Shown here: in pieces, positions 10,661 to 23,083 of the stretch
Numbering within the stretch: the stretch's first letter is position 1
Layout: each line of letters opens with the position of its first letter
Source of the DNA: Sphagnum magellanicum
Taxonomy: Eukaryota; Streptophyta; Sphagnopsida; Sphagnales; Sphagnaceae
Assembly: GCA_021904315.1 (NCBI GenBank)
Contig: CM038920.1
Span: 15,500,001-15,564,000, forward strand
Direction of reading: 5' to 3'
Length of the DNA: 64,000 nt
Notes under the pieces: generated by a model
What the model was told of the DNA's origin: nothing
Seen by the model: only the letters and a program-made list of their open reading frames with translations
Databases searched by the model: none
Made by a program: the position numbers and the translations under genes

Positions 10661-12257
10661 GCGAATTTTATTCACATGAAACATGATTAGTTAGTGCCAA
10701 ATGATTCCTTATAAACCAAACATCAAAGTAGCCAAAAAGGTATTATTTCATTGATGAAGGACATTATCCTTTTACTTGCACATGCTTTTAGCAACTTGTC
10801 CTTCCAACTTTAAAAAAAAGGACCCTACCTTTAGAAAGGAATCAAAATCATTACTAAGCAATGATTCTAAAGGAAGGGGGTTTAAGAAAGTAGTTATTAC
10901 TTTGTGGAAGCACTTGGCCCTACTTTCGCAACGACCTTTTGCTTTGATGCATTGGTGAAGAAAATAGTCACTCCTTAAGCAACACACACTATTGCACTTG
11001 AGAACCCCTTGTTTGATAATTGATTATTAAGGAAAATAGTCACTGCTTAAGTACCATAGAATGCTACATTTAAGTAGCCCTTCCCCTAATGGATTGCTAA
11101 GGAAAACAATCCTTCCTTAAATGGTGCACCTCAACAACCCCTACTTTCTTGGAGTGGTAAGAAATGCAAACGCTCATTTGACCACTACACACAAATGCAC
11201 ACAATAATTACTTAGTCTTTCAGTAAAGATGTTTAATCAAGCTAGAACTTGTCATATTAAGTAGCATCCACAAGATGTCATGAACCAGACAATATTTCAT
11301 GTTTCTTTAACAAGCACTATGCATTGCTTCAATAAACCATTTGATCTTAGAAATACTTTCCAAAATAAATGAATTTGTATTTTCACAAAAGATTGAATCA
11401 AATGTACTTGAGTTGTGTGATAAGCTTCCAGAATCCATCATAGATTACTATTTCAAAAAAACTTGACAATGGTCCATATGCATCACACCATGCATTAACA
11501 AAAGGAAAACATCAAGTGTATATAACTAAATTTGATTGTAATAAGAGTACCTAGCTCTATGACTTGATTGGCTTGATGGTCTTTTGATGATCCTTTTGGT
11601 TTTCTAGGAGCAAATTTGAACTTTCAAGAGTATACATAAAAGTTAGGATCTACCATCATTTTTTTTAACAACTTTCAAAAGCAGACTATGAACCAGCATT
11701 TAAACCTAAACTCTTATCAAATTTTGGTAAAAGCCCCTGTTCACAATAATATTCTCAAAACTAAAAACACTACCTGATTATGGTTTCATACAACATGTTT
11801 TTTGAACTTTCTATTGATTAGATGCGAGAACTTGTTCTAGATTTCTAACTAAGCTCATTAATTGTTTAACCACAACAACATGAAAGAAAGAGTTCACTTA
11901 TAGATATATAAAAGGCCTAGGCAACCTAGGCACTTTATCTATTTTAAGGTTGCTATCAACTTTTGAAGGTTCAAGCTCACCTTTTTCTAGACTTTCCGGG
12001 GGAGTGAAGAACTCCTCATGCTCGTTTTTTATACTTGTGCCTCCTCCCCATGCTAACTCCTTGTCACCATTTCAGCACATGTTCAATGTCTCCCACACAA
12101 CATTGCTAATGCGTTTATACTCATGTTCGTGTTTTGCATTGTTTCAATTAATAGACATCAAAAATTAAATGCATAAAACATTGTGAATTAGGTCATGACC
12201 ATGTGCAATTGCTTGCACTTTGAATGGTCATGTATAGAAGCATAATAAATTAGCCTT
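10661..12257. other. AT-rich interval without a recognisable gene
   Basis: Short related direct repeats occur around 10830-11170 (AATGATTCTAAAGGAAGGGG-like and TTAAGGAAAATAGTCACT-like segments). Short ORFs here overlap on both strands and show no recognisable domain. Nothing else is supported. Confidence 0.5.
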
Positions 12258-12892
12258 GGGTGTTTACACACTACAATGACCTTATATGGACGTCACAATA
12301 GTAGTTTTTCTTGTATTCCTTAGATACAAGAAAATAAATAAAGTAGCATTCATTGAAATACTAAAAAAAGGGACTCACTTATCTAAAGTTATCATAATCA
12401 ACCTTCTAATAATGAAAAAATCAAATCAAAATTGTGAATAGCCAATAAGTAAATGGACTTTTGAATTTTGCCCACACTTTTTGTCACACTTGCAAAATTC
12501 ATAGATATGGAGTTTTATCTTACAACGTATCAGTCTTATGTGTTTGAAACTTTGGGATATTAGATGAATTATGTTTAAGAAACTAAAGATCCATTGAATG
12601 AATGGAATGTGATTTTAATTAATTATGTTATGGACTTTTTAAAATCTCAAAAATTATAATTATTTTAAAAACCCTTTTAAGCATTTAAAATTTATTATTA
12701 AAAAAAATATTTTGTGATATTTTTTATATGTCTTATAGTGTCATGATTTGAAATTGGAAATGGAAAAAAAATATTACTTTCAATATCATCTAATTATTCA
12801 TATTTTAAGCCAATTTTCAACTACACTAGAAAAGGACTTTGAAAAGGGACTCTAATCCACAGAAATTGTGACACCCTAGTGTGTTTTCACCC
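12258..12892 (+). mobile_element. Dispersed TIR repeat, copy 2
   Basis: Begins GGGTGTTTACACACTA and ends TAGTGTGTTTTCACCC. The end's reverse complement is GGGTGAAAACACACTA, matching the start at 13 of 16 positions, so it has terminal inverted repeats. The interior matches the copies at 28110-28730 (plus) and 3281-3912 (minus) over essentially the whole length. No ORF is present. This is a MITE-like, non-autonomous DNA transposon; I cannot assign the superfamily. No clear target duplication is visible at this copy. Confidence 0.65.
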
Positions 12893-14457
12893 CCCTGCAA
12901 AAGTATGAAGAATTAAGCTCCTAAACATGAGTTTCTAGAATCTATGTTGTGCATATTTGTCAATCTTCTATACATGCACGAAGTTGTTCTTAGAGCATTT
13001 AAATTTACTTTGTCTTCAAACATTTGAAAAGTTGGGTTGCCACCACACACCTTGAGAACCTTTAGGGTAATAGAAACTTGAACTAATATTCTAAAACTTT
13101 GCTCTACAATCTACAACTCTAGATCTCTACAACTATGTTCTACACTTCAATCTACAACTTTATACCAAGTTGTGCCTTTACAATCTATAACTCCAAAATT
13201 GTGTAATGAACTACATGACCTTTATAATATGTAACTTTACAATTCTATAACCAACTGCACCTCTACAATTAGTAGCTATGCTCTACTTTTAAGAAAACTA
13301 ACAAGTTACAGTCATTGATTATCACATTGATCACTACAAGTTCCAATTTGGCATGATTTTTTAAATTTTGATTTTGATGGACAAGTAGCTCAAGCTTGAA
13401 CTTCACAAGTTTAAACAACAATGAAATGTTCAGCAAAGTGTACATTTGAAGCTTTGACAAGCCAACTTGGATTCCCATTGTCTAGAGTAGAATGTTTAGA
13501 GGCTCAATGTTGAGTAAGTTTTTAGGGTTTAGTGAAAGTCGTCATGATTAATAGGTAAAGACGACTTTCACAAGTGATGTAAATTACACATGCACATTGG
13601 GGCGAATAAGAAACTTTGTCACAAAATTTGAATTTGTTTTTGTGATCATTAAATGAACTAAATAAAATTTTATCAACATATGTCCATTACAATGTTGACT
13701 TTAATATTCCACCCATTGTCTACCATGTGGTCCAATTTTAAAAAATTCACAGCATGCATCCCTTCCCAAGCAAAACAGCCTTAGACTTGTTGGCTCATTT
13801 GTGTGTGTCCTTATCCAAAAAGGAAAAAAAAGGAAAAAAAGAGGGGGGGAAATAACAAAGGAAAAAAAAACAAAAAAATGACCAAAAAATGAGACAAAAA
13901 GGTATATAAAAAAGAAATAAACAAAAAACATAAGCACCAAAAAAAAAACCAAAAACAAAAAGATAAGATGCAAAGAAAGTAAAAATAAACAAAAATAAAA
14001 AGAAATAACAAAAAATAATAATGAAAGAACAAGGAGAAAAAAAAAGGCATAATTCCAACAATGGCACCTTTAAGTGTGGCAACTTTTGTACACACCCAAC
14101 TCACCTATCCTTCCTCCAAAAAAACAAGAAAAAGAAAAGGAAAACACACAAAACACACACACACACAAAAATGAAAAGAAAAAGAAAAAGAACTTACTTC
14201 CTCTAACAATGGCAACTCATGTACACACTCACCAAACCTACTTTTAAAAATAAACATGCGCACACATGGAGCTATTACACATTGAATTGCATGTCATTCC
14301 AACAAAAAAGAAAAGAAAAGAGGAAAATGAAGAAGTTATTATGTGCTACTATAACAAAGACGAAAAAAAAGTTGTTGTGTGTTGTTGCAATGAAGAAGAA
14401 AAAAAAGGAAGAAGAGGAAGTTGTTGTGTAGTGCTATAACAAATAAGAAGAAAAAGA
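12893..14457. other. Low-complexity interval before the gypsy element
   Basis: No gene. CTACAATCTACAACT-like low-complexity repeats lie around 13080-13275. A very A-rich, purine-rich tract (AAAAAG/GGAAAA runs) spans 13815-14075. A (CA)n run lies near 14150-14166. A/G-rich sequence continues to 14457. Long hydrophobic or Lys-rich ORFs across the purine tract are artefacts of composition. The gypsy element landed in this A/G-rich DNA, which resumes at 26295. Confidence 0.6.
14453..14457. other. Target-site duplication AAAGA (left)
   Basis: AAAGA directly precedes the 5' LTR and is repeated exactly at 26295-26299 after the 3' LTR. A 5-bp duplication is the usual size for Ty3/gypsy integration. 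Confidence 0.85.
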
Positions 14458-15077
14458 TGTTAAGGGGCTAGGATGAATATGTGATTTTGGATGAACAAGG
14501 CAATTAGGATAGGGACTAATTAGGGAACTTTGTTAATTTGAATTTTGAATTCTTGTTGTTTTGATCATGATGATGTGACTTGGGGTAGTTCAACATGTGA
14601 GAGTTCTAGAGAATAGAAGGAAAAAAAGATGAGACACGAAGTTTAAAAAAGAGTAGGAGGAGCTATAGGTACTTGTAGTAGAAAACCACAAACTTTGTTT
14701 TGATATAGCACAAATTTTAAATGTTTATTTGGATTTTTTTCAATAAAACATGGGATTATGCTATGATTTGGATTCATGTTTTCAGTAATATAGGGAAGCA
14801 TAGACTTGAATTCTATGTTCATCTTTAGTGTGAATTTTTTGTAGTATTAAATTATGATGAAATGAATTATAATCTTGTTTTTGAAGTTTCTTACAATGTA
14901 TTTTAAAGTGCAGATACTAGTTATACGCGATAACCATGAATATGATGTTGGAATGAATGGTAGTGTTAAGTTTGTTGAAACTTAAGACAAGAATAGTGGA
15001 CATATGCATGTGAAATGCAAATATGTTATTATAGTAATGTGAAATATTTTGCAAGAATTTAAATTTCATTTATACCA
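14458..15077 (+). repeat. 5' LTR of the gypsy element (620 bp)
   Basis: Starts TGTTAAGGGGCTAGGATGAA and ends ATTTATACCA. It aligns over its length with 25711-26294. Relative to the 3' LTR it carries an extra segment of about 30 bp around 14785-14815, the main reason for the length difference (620 versus 584 bp). Confidence 0.92.
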
Positions 15078-15079
15078 AT

Positions 15080-15100
15080 TAGCGACCATCTTGTGGGGCA
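15080..15100 (+). other. Primer-binding site
   Basis: TAGCGACCATCTTGTGGGGC begins two bases after the LTR end, the usual location for the tRNA primer site. It resembles TGGCGAC-type primer sites with the second base changed. I cannot name the tRNA with confidence. Confidence 0.65.
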
Positions 15101-15339
15101 AATTTTTTCCTATTATTTCTTTTAGTAATGGGAAGGTTTTCTACAAATTTTGTTGTATATTGTAGATACGAATGTTCAGATGAATCATGTTGTTTTTTTT
15201 TTCCCTCAATTCATAATTTTAAAGGGTATGTTAAAAAGTATTAGAGGTTTATGTGGTTGACACCATAAGGACTATAGAGTGATCTATAGACCCTAAAGAC
15301 GAAGAATTGTGAAACAAGATGATCAGATGGTGACTCGAA

Positions 15340-16900
15340 GTTTATAGTGACAATTGGACTTAGAAACAAATCAACAAGTTATTGAAAGTCAAATAGAAGA
15401 TAATTTTGAAAATGGAAAAGAGTATGCAGGGTTTACAAAAACCCTATCTCAAAATTTGACGTTGGAAAAACAAGTTTTGATAATAGAGGAAAGGCCTATG
15501 AGGCGTAGGTCATTACTACCACAAGAAGTGGTACGATGGGATGTATGGACTGGGGGTCTTTAGAAAAGGTATAGTTCTAAATGACGATCTCCATGAAAAG
15601 AGATGCAGTCAACTACTCATTCAAATGAGTAAATATAGTATATTTTTCAACCGCAATCTATGGTTCAGAATCATAAAGATCAAAATGGAACAAGGACTTC
15701 TATAGTACTTGATCAATCGCAAGAAATCTCAAGTCTAAAGTTGGTATTACTAACTGAAAGAGGGATGTTAAAAGAAGTATACAACCCAAGTTTGTGTATC
15801 GGTCTACATCTCTAGATTACTATGAACTAGTGGAACACTGGGAGGTGGATGAAAACACCAATGTTGATGTGTTGGAGGAGATTGAAGAAAATTACCCAAG
15901 ATCATCTGAGTAGGCAGAGGCATAGGTGAATGTGTTGGATGAAGTATTGTAGTCATATTCATCAAGGGAATCCAAAGTTGGATCCAACAAGGTACACAAC
16001 TGAGACACATGATCATGAATCTATGCATTCAGAGATGATTAGGTTACTTTCAAGGGTTTATGCATTTTGTGAGGGAAAAGGACATGTAATCATGGATTGT
16101 CCTTTTGTGTTTTTTCACATCAGAATAAGTATTGCTAGGCATGTGGAGTTACAAAATGTGGCAGGAGCATTAATGGATCAACCACATGAACATGAATTAG
16201 GAAATCATGTAGTCTAGAACAAATTTTGAAGCATGGAGTTGGGAAGCTAATTGGGACCACAATGTCAACAAATTCGTCCATCTATTCAAACTAGGAGCAA
16301 CAAACCAGAGGGGTATTCACATCCACATACTACACCACAATGGACACCAATGGGTAATCGCAAACTAGAACATTGTTGATATCACGTCAACATAGTACCA
16401 AATATGCAACATTAGTAAAAACCCAAAGTAATACAAGGAAGACTGACAAACATTGCACAAAGTGTGGGATGACAAATCACAATGTGGAGACATGCAGAAA
16501 GAAGAAAGAGCAAACCACAGTGGCAAACACAGCGGCAGCACAACCAAGTTAAAAAACACAAAAGACATCTTCACATGCATGTCACATCTATGGTTTGAAT
16601 GGACATAAAATGACAGATTACCCAACTTGTTGCTGATATATTTATAGTCATTAAAGATGTGAATGTGGTGGATGTTAATGTTACCATAAGAAGTAAAGTA
16701 AATGAAGAATAGGTGTTCAAGGATAGAGAGTCAAGAAAAGCAAAGATGTTGTTGATTAGGAAAATGAAGAGCGGTTGAAGTAATCAATGGTGGAGACAAT
16801 TCAACAGATTAAAAAACACAAACCTAATCAGAAAGGCCATCCACATCTATAGAAGGATGGAACACAACTTGGTTGGGTATGCCAAATGTTACTCCTATGG
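15340..16900 (+). pseudogene. gag region with CCHC zinc knuckles (degenerate)
   Basis: The region encodes the nucleocapsid part of Gag, which packages element RNA. Readable pieces include FCEGKGHVIMDCPF (about 16062-16103) and a perfect CX2CX4HX4C knuckle, CTKCGMTNHNVETC (about 16457-16498). A further knuckle near 16580 has lost cysteines (CHIYGLNGHKMTDYP). Several stops and frame changes break the frame; the longest intact pieces are 15354-15563 and 15930-16217. An upstream capsid domain is not recognisable by eye. Confidence 0.7.
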
Positions 16901-16923
16901 ACACATACAAATATTAGGAAGTA

Positions 16924-17412
16924 GTGAATTCACAAAGGAAACATATCACAGTAGAAGAGATTTTTTTGGACATTAATAAGCAGATGTTAGAAACAAATTA
17001 TACTTTGAATTTAAGACAATTGCTTAAAATAGCTCATGAGCTAAAGAGATATCTTTGGCAAAAGTTGAAACTAGAGAAAACTCAAAATGTAAGTAAAACA
17101 ACCATAGAAAAACAAGTTGGTTTTTTAGTACCAAAAGTAAGGACAATTGCTATAGCAATAAATAATCATATGGCAATTATCCAGGTACAGATTGGGAAGA
17201 ATACAATAGAGGATGTGTTGTTGGATGGAGGTTTAAGAATTAATATTATCACACAACAGTTGAGATTGAGGTTGGGGCTTCCAAAGCCTAAACATGCACC
17301 ATATAATACGAGGATGGTAGATCAAACAACCACAAAACTAGTGGGGTTCATCAAAGATTTGAAGATATATGTTCATGATATTCCTTACATAACTACATTT
17401 AATGTATTTTAG
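16924..17412 (+). pseudogene. Retropepsin-like protease domain of the gypsy element
   Basis: The 162-residue open frame contains IEDVLLDGGLRINIIT. It matches the active-site region of retroviral-type aspartic proteases (hydrophobic-D-S/T-G), here D-G-G at 17224-17232; DGG/DGA variants are known in related plant elements. A flap-like GFIKDLKIYVHDIPYIT segment follows. The frame stops at 17410, but homologous reading continues beyond (YSMLLG around 17440) in a shifted frame, so the domain is truncated by mutation. In the intact element it would process the Gag-Pol polyprotein. Confidence 0.75.
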
Positions 17413-18099
17413 AATGGTATGGTAGATTTTAATTATTCCATGTTGTTGGGAGACCATGGTTGAGGGATGTTAAAGTGGCACATGATTAGGGAAGTAACAT
17501 TGTTACCATACAAAGGAATGGGATAGTCAAAACAATACAGTTACCAAACATTTGGGAGGTGAAGTAAGAAAACCAAAAGTGTTACTATGTTATGATTATT
17601 AAAATGGCATCACAGATGAAGAAGAAGATATCAACTTTGCTACAAAACCATAATTGTTTTCCATAGGAACAATCAATTTACCTAAGACAATTCAATCTGT
17701 GAAAACCACAGATGTGGGGATCATGGATATAAATGTGAAAACTAGTATTTTAGAACAAGGATCTGATGTACAGAGCACAAAAAAAAAGATACCTAGTAAC
17801 AAATATGAGCTAGAAATAACTTTGGAAGATAAGGCGTATCCAGATATGTGCTATAGACATCAACTAGGGAGTGTTGTGGTGGATGAAACAAAGGAAAAAT
17901 CAAAGCACATGGATTGTAGATAGTTGGATAGACATTAACTGAAGATTCACAATTGATGAAGCTCAATATGGGAATTGATGCAAAACCACACATGGTGAAG
18001 ATTAATGCATAGCTAGAAATAGGTAAGGTGTTGGAAGTGGAGCAATTATTGAAGGAATTCAAAGATGTTTTTGCATGGACATATATAGATCTGAAAAGG

Positions 18100-18794
18100 A
18101 GTCCACTAGAACTAACACAACACAAAATTGAATTGGACATTACTATACCATCGACACATTAAGCCAAATACAAATTAAATCCAAACTATGCTACAGTAGT
18201 TAAACAAGATATAGATAAGTTGTTAGCAACTGGATTCATTGAATCTATAGAAAACATGGTTGTCACCCATAGTAGTAGTACCCAAAAAAATGGCAAGCTA
18301 AGAATTTGTATAGATTTAGAAATCTAAATGTAGCCACAAAGAAGAATCCATACCCATTACCTTTCACAAATGAAGTGCTAAACACAATAACAGGGAATGA
18401 GGCATATTCTTTCTTAGATGGATATTCAAAATATCATCAAATATTTATAGCTTTAGAGGATAGATATAAGACTACATTTCTTATTGATTGGGGGGCTTTT
18501 ATATGGAAGGTGATGTCGTTTGGAATTAAAAATGGACCTCTAACATATCAGAGAGTTGTGACCAAAGCATTTTGAGAGTATTTGGACAGTTTTATGAAGA
18601 TATTTTTGGATGATTTTATAGTGTATAATGACATGAAGAGTCAACAACAAAAGCTTAAACTATGTTTTCAAAAGTGTAGAGAATATGACATTAATCTAAA
18701 TCTAGACAAATGTGCATTTATGGTATTTTTAGGGATGATTTTGGGTTTTATTGTTTCCAAAGAAGGGAAACCACCAAATCCAAAGAAAATATAA
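18100..18794 (+). pseudogene. Reverse transcriptase domain of the gypsy element
   Basis: Successive frames carry Ty3/gypsy RT landmarks: KQDIDKLLATGFIE (18210), NGKLRICIDL (18290), FRNLNVATKKNPYPLP (18312), YSFLDGYSKYHQI (18400) and the catalytic box KIFLDDFIVY, with its two aspartates at 18609-18614. Frameshifts near 18320 and a TGA at 18573-18575 split the domain. RT copies the element RNA into DNA in cytoplasmic particles. A thumb/connection region with scattered stops (for example MAEFYRCFIKKFV around 18855) links it to RNase H. Confidence 0.85.
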
Positions 18795-19025
18795 GCAATA
18801 GTAAACATGCCAACACTTAAGAATCCCCAATAGATTCAAGTATTCAATGGGATGGCAGAATTTTACAGATGTTTTATAAAAAAATTTGTTACTATTATGG
18901 CACCTATCACTAAATTGACCAAAAAGACAAAGACTTTTCTTTGGATAGAAGAATGTTAGAAGGCTTGGGAATTGATTAAACATAAGTATATTGAAACATT
19001 GATATTAATATCACCAAACTGGTAG

Positions 19026-19511
19026 GTGGAATTTTATGTTCATATAGATGCGTCCTTGTTAGTTGTGGGGGTTATGTTCTCTCAAAATGTAACAAGGAAG
19101 AGTGATCAACTAATAGTGTATGCTTCTAGGCTTTTGAATAGAGCAGAAGATAATTATAGCATAACACAAAGAAAGGCTTTAGCAATGGTTTTTTCTTTAC
19201 ACAAGTTCAAACATTATTTGTTGGGCAATAAGTTTGTTTTTTATGTAGATCATATGGCATTGATCTATTTGGTCAACTTACCACATGTTTTTGGGAAAAT
19301 AACTAAATGGTTATTATTGTTCTTCAAATATGATTTCATAGTAGTATATAAGCCAGGAAAAACTCACGTAGTTGTAGATGCCTTGTCAAGATTATTGAAT
19401 ATTACAAAACCCACACGTGCGCTTGATCAAACCATAGATGCAAGTTTGTTTTATATAGGGCCTAAATGGCTGAATGATGTAAATTTTTCTTTTGAAAATA
19501 GGATAGCTTGA
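19026..19511 (+). pseudogene. RNase H domain of the gypsy element
   Basis: The 161-residue open stretch has the gypsy RNase H signature order: FYVHIDASLLVVGVMFSQ, PIVYASRLL-like VYASRLLNRAEDNYS, then REALA-like ITQRKALAMVFSLHKFKHYL, FYVDHMALIYL and finally KPGKTHVVVDALSR at about 19353. The catalytic Asp positions (HIDAS, YVDHMAL, VVDALS) and the RKALA acid region are visible; the usual E of the E-x-E/A block is K. The domain degrades the RNA strand of the hybrid. It ends at a TGA at 19509. Confidence 0.85.
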
Positions 19512-19639
19512 TGGCATGTTATTGGTGCAATAGAAGCAGAGATTGGTCAAGAGACCAAAGCCTTTTACATTGAAGCATGGTGAATTATACAAAATGCGCC
19601 ACGACAATAGACTGTGACAATGTTTGAGAACAATAGATT

Positions 19640-20740
19640 CATAGATGGTGATGAAAGAACTACATGAAAGACCTTCAGGAGGACATTTTGCAATTGAAAT
19701 AATGCAGTGGAAGATACTAGATGTTGGATATTAGTGGTCAACTATGTACATGTACGTGCATGATTATTATAGATCTTGTGATGCATGTCAAAAAACAAGA
19801 GGATTGGCAACTCAAAATCTTGTAAAGTTGGTCACAAGTCTTCCAAAGGAAACATTTATGAAATGGGGACTTGATTTTGTGGGGCCAATTAAGCTAACAT
19901 GAATATATACATGGAACAAAATTGTTGCCACAAATTATGCTACTAAATGGGTGGAAGCAAGAGCATTAAGAATTAATACAGTAGTAGTCATAAAAAAATT
20001 TATGTATGAGTGCATATTAACTAGGTTTGGATGTCCTTTGACTGTAGTCATAGATCAAGGAGTTCATTTCATTAATGATGATATCAAATATTTGACAAAT
20101 CATTTTCTAATGAAACATGTGAGTTCTACAACTTATTATCCTTAGGGGAATGGGCAAGCTAAGTCTATTAACAAGGTACTTGAAACACTATTGACCAAGT
20201 TAGTTAGTGAAAATAGAACAGATTAGTTTGAGCATCTGTCTATAGTGTTATTTTCATACAACACTGCATACAAAGTAATAACATGGTATACACCATATCA
20301 ATTATTGTATGGATTACATCCATTAATGCCCATAGAATACATCATTCCAATTGTTAGTGGAAATGAGAAAGAAAGTACTCTAATGAAAGTTTTACTTAGT
20401 CGAATTCCAAAGCTCGAAAAAATTGCAAGAAGCTAGAATGTAAGTTGTAGAAATTGCAGGAATTTTATAGTGGAATAGAGCATTATGGAGTCAACGAAAA
20501 AATCCAAATAAACAGTTTAGTTTTGGTGCTTATGTTTTGTGGTTTCCAAAGGGCAATAAGTCACACCTAGGGAAGTTTATTTGGAAATGATTTGGATTGT
20601 ACATAGTATAGTATGTGTTGCCAAATAACAATGTGTTATTACTGACCATTGAGAAGTTTGAAACTAACCATGTGTTGGTCAATGTGAATAAGCTCAAACC
20701 TTATAAATACGTGGAATCTGAAGTTCAAAAAAAATAAAAA
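19640..20740 (+). pseudogene. Integrase and GPY/F-like C-terminus of the gypsy element
   Basis: The zinc-binding region reads KELHERPSGGHFA ... YYRSCDACQK (HHCC, 19650-19795). The catalytic core has WGLDFVGPI (first D), VIDQGVHFIND (second D) and GNGQAKSINK, where the expected third acid (QAE) is Lys, codon AAG at 20161-20163. The longest open pieces are 19951-20145 and 20245-20436, separated by stops. A GPY/F-like tail (KSHLGKFIWK, VNVNKLKPYKYVE, 20555-20715) follows; no chromodomain is seen. Integrase inserts the cDNA into chromosomes; loss of the catalytic Glu makes this copy inactive. Confidence 0.85.
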
Positions 20741-23083
20741 TAGATGTTAATATATTGGGAATAAAGTGCAGGTGGAGTTTAGGAAGCAAATTTTGACATA
20801 GAAGAGGATGATGAAGGATGTGAAATACAGGAACCATAGATGAAAAATGTTGAAGATAAAAAATAGATCATAAATCTAATGGTGAACATAGTGTTTATTT
20901 TTTATCTATAGATGAATAATAATTGCAAAAGTGCGAAATTTGGGATGCAAAGATCTAAAGATGATATGTTAGGCGTACCAGTTGAATCAACAATAGTATT
21001 CACTCAATCACTAAAAGTATTCGCACAATCATAAAAATTATGGGCACAATTAGCTAAAAAATTAGTATAGTCACCAGATGTGTTCTCATAATCATCACGT
21101 AAATGGGCACCGTCAACAAAAAATGTACAAGGTGAACAAAATGGAGTTAGTATAAATAATGTAGGGAGCTTACGGATGTGGAGTAATCAGAAGATGAAAT
21201 CTGTGACATTCATTCATAATCATGATCATAAGTGCTTCCACATGGCTATACAAGGGACACATAAACTTGTAGTGATGGGTCGTATTAATTTCAAGGATCA
21301 TGCATTAATTAAAAGACGGTGGGCAAATGAAAAAATGAATGTGACAGGCGGGATGTTCAAGGACAAAAAAAAATGGGGCAACCATCAAAAGCAATTTGTG
21401 TTTGTTGCTAAAAGTTATGCGTGTTTCCAAAGTTTTGGAGTTCATAGCAATATGAGTTTAGAGAGTGCAATTGAAAAATTACAACAAATAGTAAGGGAAA
21501 AGGAAGTGGAGAGGAGTGATCATAGACGAAGGTAGGAAGAGGAAGCAGAATTGTTAAGAAGAACAGAAATAAAAGAGGAGTTAAGAAGAATAAATAGAGG
21601 AGCGTTGAATATTCAACCGTTGGTTGTAAAGTTGCCGTTGCATTCATCATCATCTTTGCAATGTGCAGAAGGGAAGGCATATAATGAAAAAATATAATTT
21701 ATGCAATAAATAATTCAAGACATAAATATAATTGGAACATCTATAGTTGAGTTTTTACACAAAAGTAGACATTGTTGGTGTGCAAGAGAGTAAATAGGAC
21801 CAAGAGCTACATCAGTAGATCCGATGTGCATTGAAGAATTGAAGGAAGATGAAGTTGTAACATTTTGTGGAAGCACAGATAGTGCAGAAGGATGCAAGGG
21901 AGGAGAACATTGTTGTGAAGGAAGAACAACTATTCATAGAAGTGTAGTTGAAAGTGCAACAAGCCACAGAGGTGTAGACAATGGTAGAAACACAACAAAG
22001 GGCGATGGAGATGGAGCAACATGAAGTAGAAGCGGTAGCAAAGAGAAGACGCGCAATCCTGGACAAAGCTACACTTTTGGAGAACGACATTAAAATTCTA
22101 GACCCTAAACGATTCATGTGGACATAGACAAAACAAAATTATGACAAACATGTAGAACATATGGAGAATTGGAAGATATTGTTGAGGAAGAAGACTAGTT
22201 TTTAAAGTAAGGCTTGTTCCTTTGTTTCTATGGGGTGGAAAGCGTCAATGCCCAATGTAATGTTGGAATTTCCAAACACATTCTTGATGAAGGGTGTAGA
22301 TATCTACTTTGGGCATAAGGATAAGGTGTATGTAATTAGCAAACAACTAATTGTAGATGTTTTTGGAGTGTACGGAGGGGTATGTAAAAGAACCGAAAGG
22401 ACATGTCAATAAATCACTAGCAATTCAAGCATTATAGAGTTGTGACTTGCACCTGCAAATTCTTCTACAAATCAATGGAATGCAAAGAGTTTAGGTCTGC
22501 CATACTCTATCACATATCCTGCCATTATATCTATCAGTTATCAAAGGGACAAGGTATAATAATTTAATAACAAAAATGTTATTACATTGGTGAAAGTAAA
22601 GAAGGGGCAGAAGGTAGATTGGGCACATATAGTATTCAATAGTTTGTTTAGCGAGTTGGATATGTGGTATGAGTATGTTAAGGAAAATAAGGGGGATAAG
22701 AAAGATACATGTTAATCTGCCTTGGTATTGGTAAAAATCTTTTAGTATCTATTTGTGCATCAAAAGGACAATCCATAGAAACCACCGGCCAAGGTAAAAG
22801 AACTAGGGAGGAGATGTAGACAACACTAGAGAACAGAAAAAAAAACTACAACAGATTTTCGAAGAAGTGTTCTCAAAAAGAAAAACAAAGTTGAGGAAGG
22901 AGGAGCCTTAGGTTCAAGAGTGAAGAACGAACATGAGAGCACAAATTTGAGGGCACAAAAAATCATGAGGGCTAGAGTGGAACCATCTACAATGCCAACA
23001 ATGGTACATGTAGTTAGACAAATTACAACAATACCATAGATGACATCTCTAGAAGAAAGACAATTGAAGGAACAAAGGCAAGA
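20741..23083 (+). pseudogene. Accessory region behind integrase, part 1
   Basis: About 2.3 kb between integrase and the nested solo LTR that reads as degenerate plus-strand coding sequence of no family I recognise. Pieces include a 119-residue frame at 21176-21535 (KCFHMAIQGTHKLVVMG, then a Lys/Glu-rich helix), a stretch near 22230-22412 (PNVMLEFPNTFLMKGVDIYF) and, near 22590-22700, KKGQKVDWAHIVFNSLFSEL. Plant Tat/Athila elements often carry extra ORFs here, but I cannot match these to a named envelope-like or other domain. Confidence 0.5.

Noticed and set aside
12258..12892. Considered as an LTR or solo LTR because it begins near TG and ends near CA
   Set aside because: Inverted termini longer than the usual LTR dinucleotides, presence in both orientations and no 5-bp duplication at this copy favour a TIR element.
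13701..14104. Overlapping hydrophobic minus-strand ORFs resembling multi-pass membrane proteins
   Set aside because: They arise from the A-rich tract read on the complement (Phe/Leu runs) in several frames at once; composition explains them.
14021..14431. Lys-rich plus-strand ORFs
   Set aside because: Same purine-rich low-complexity DNA; no conserved pattern.
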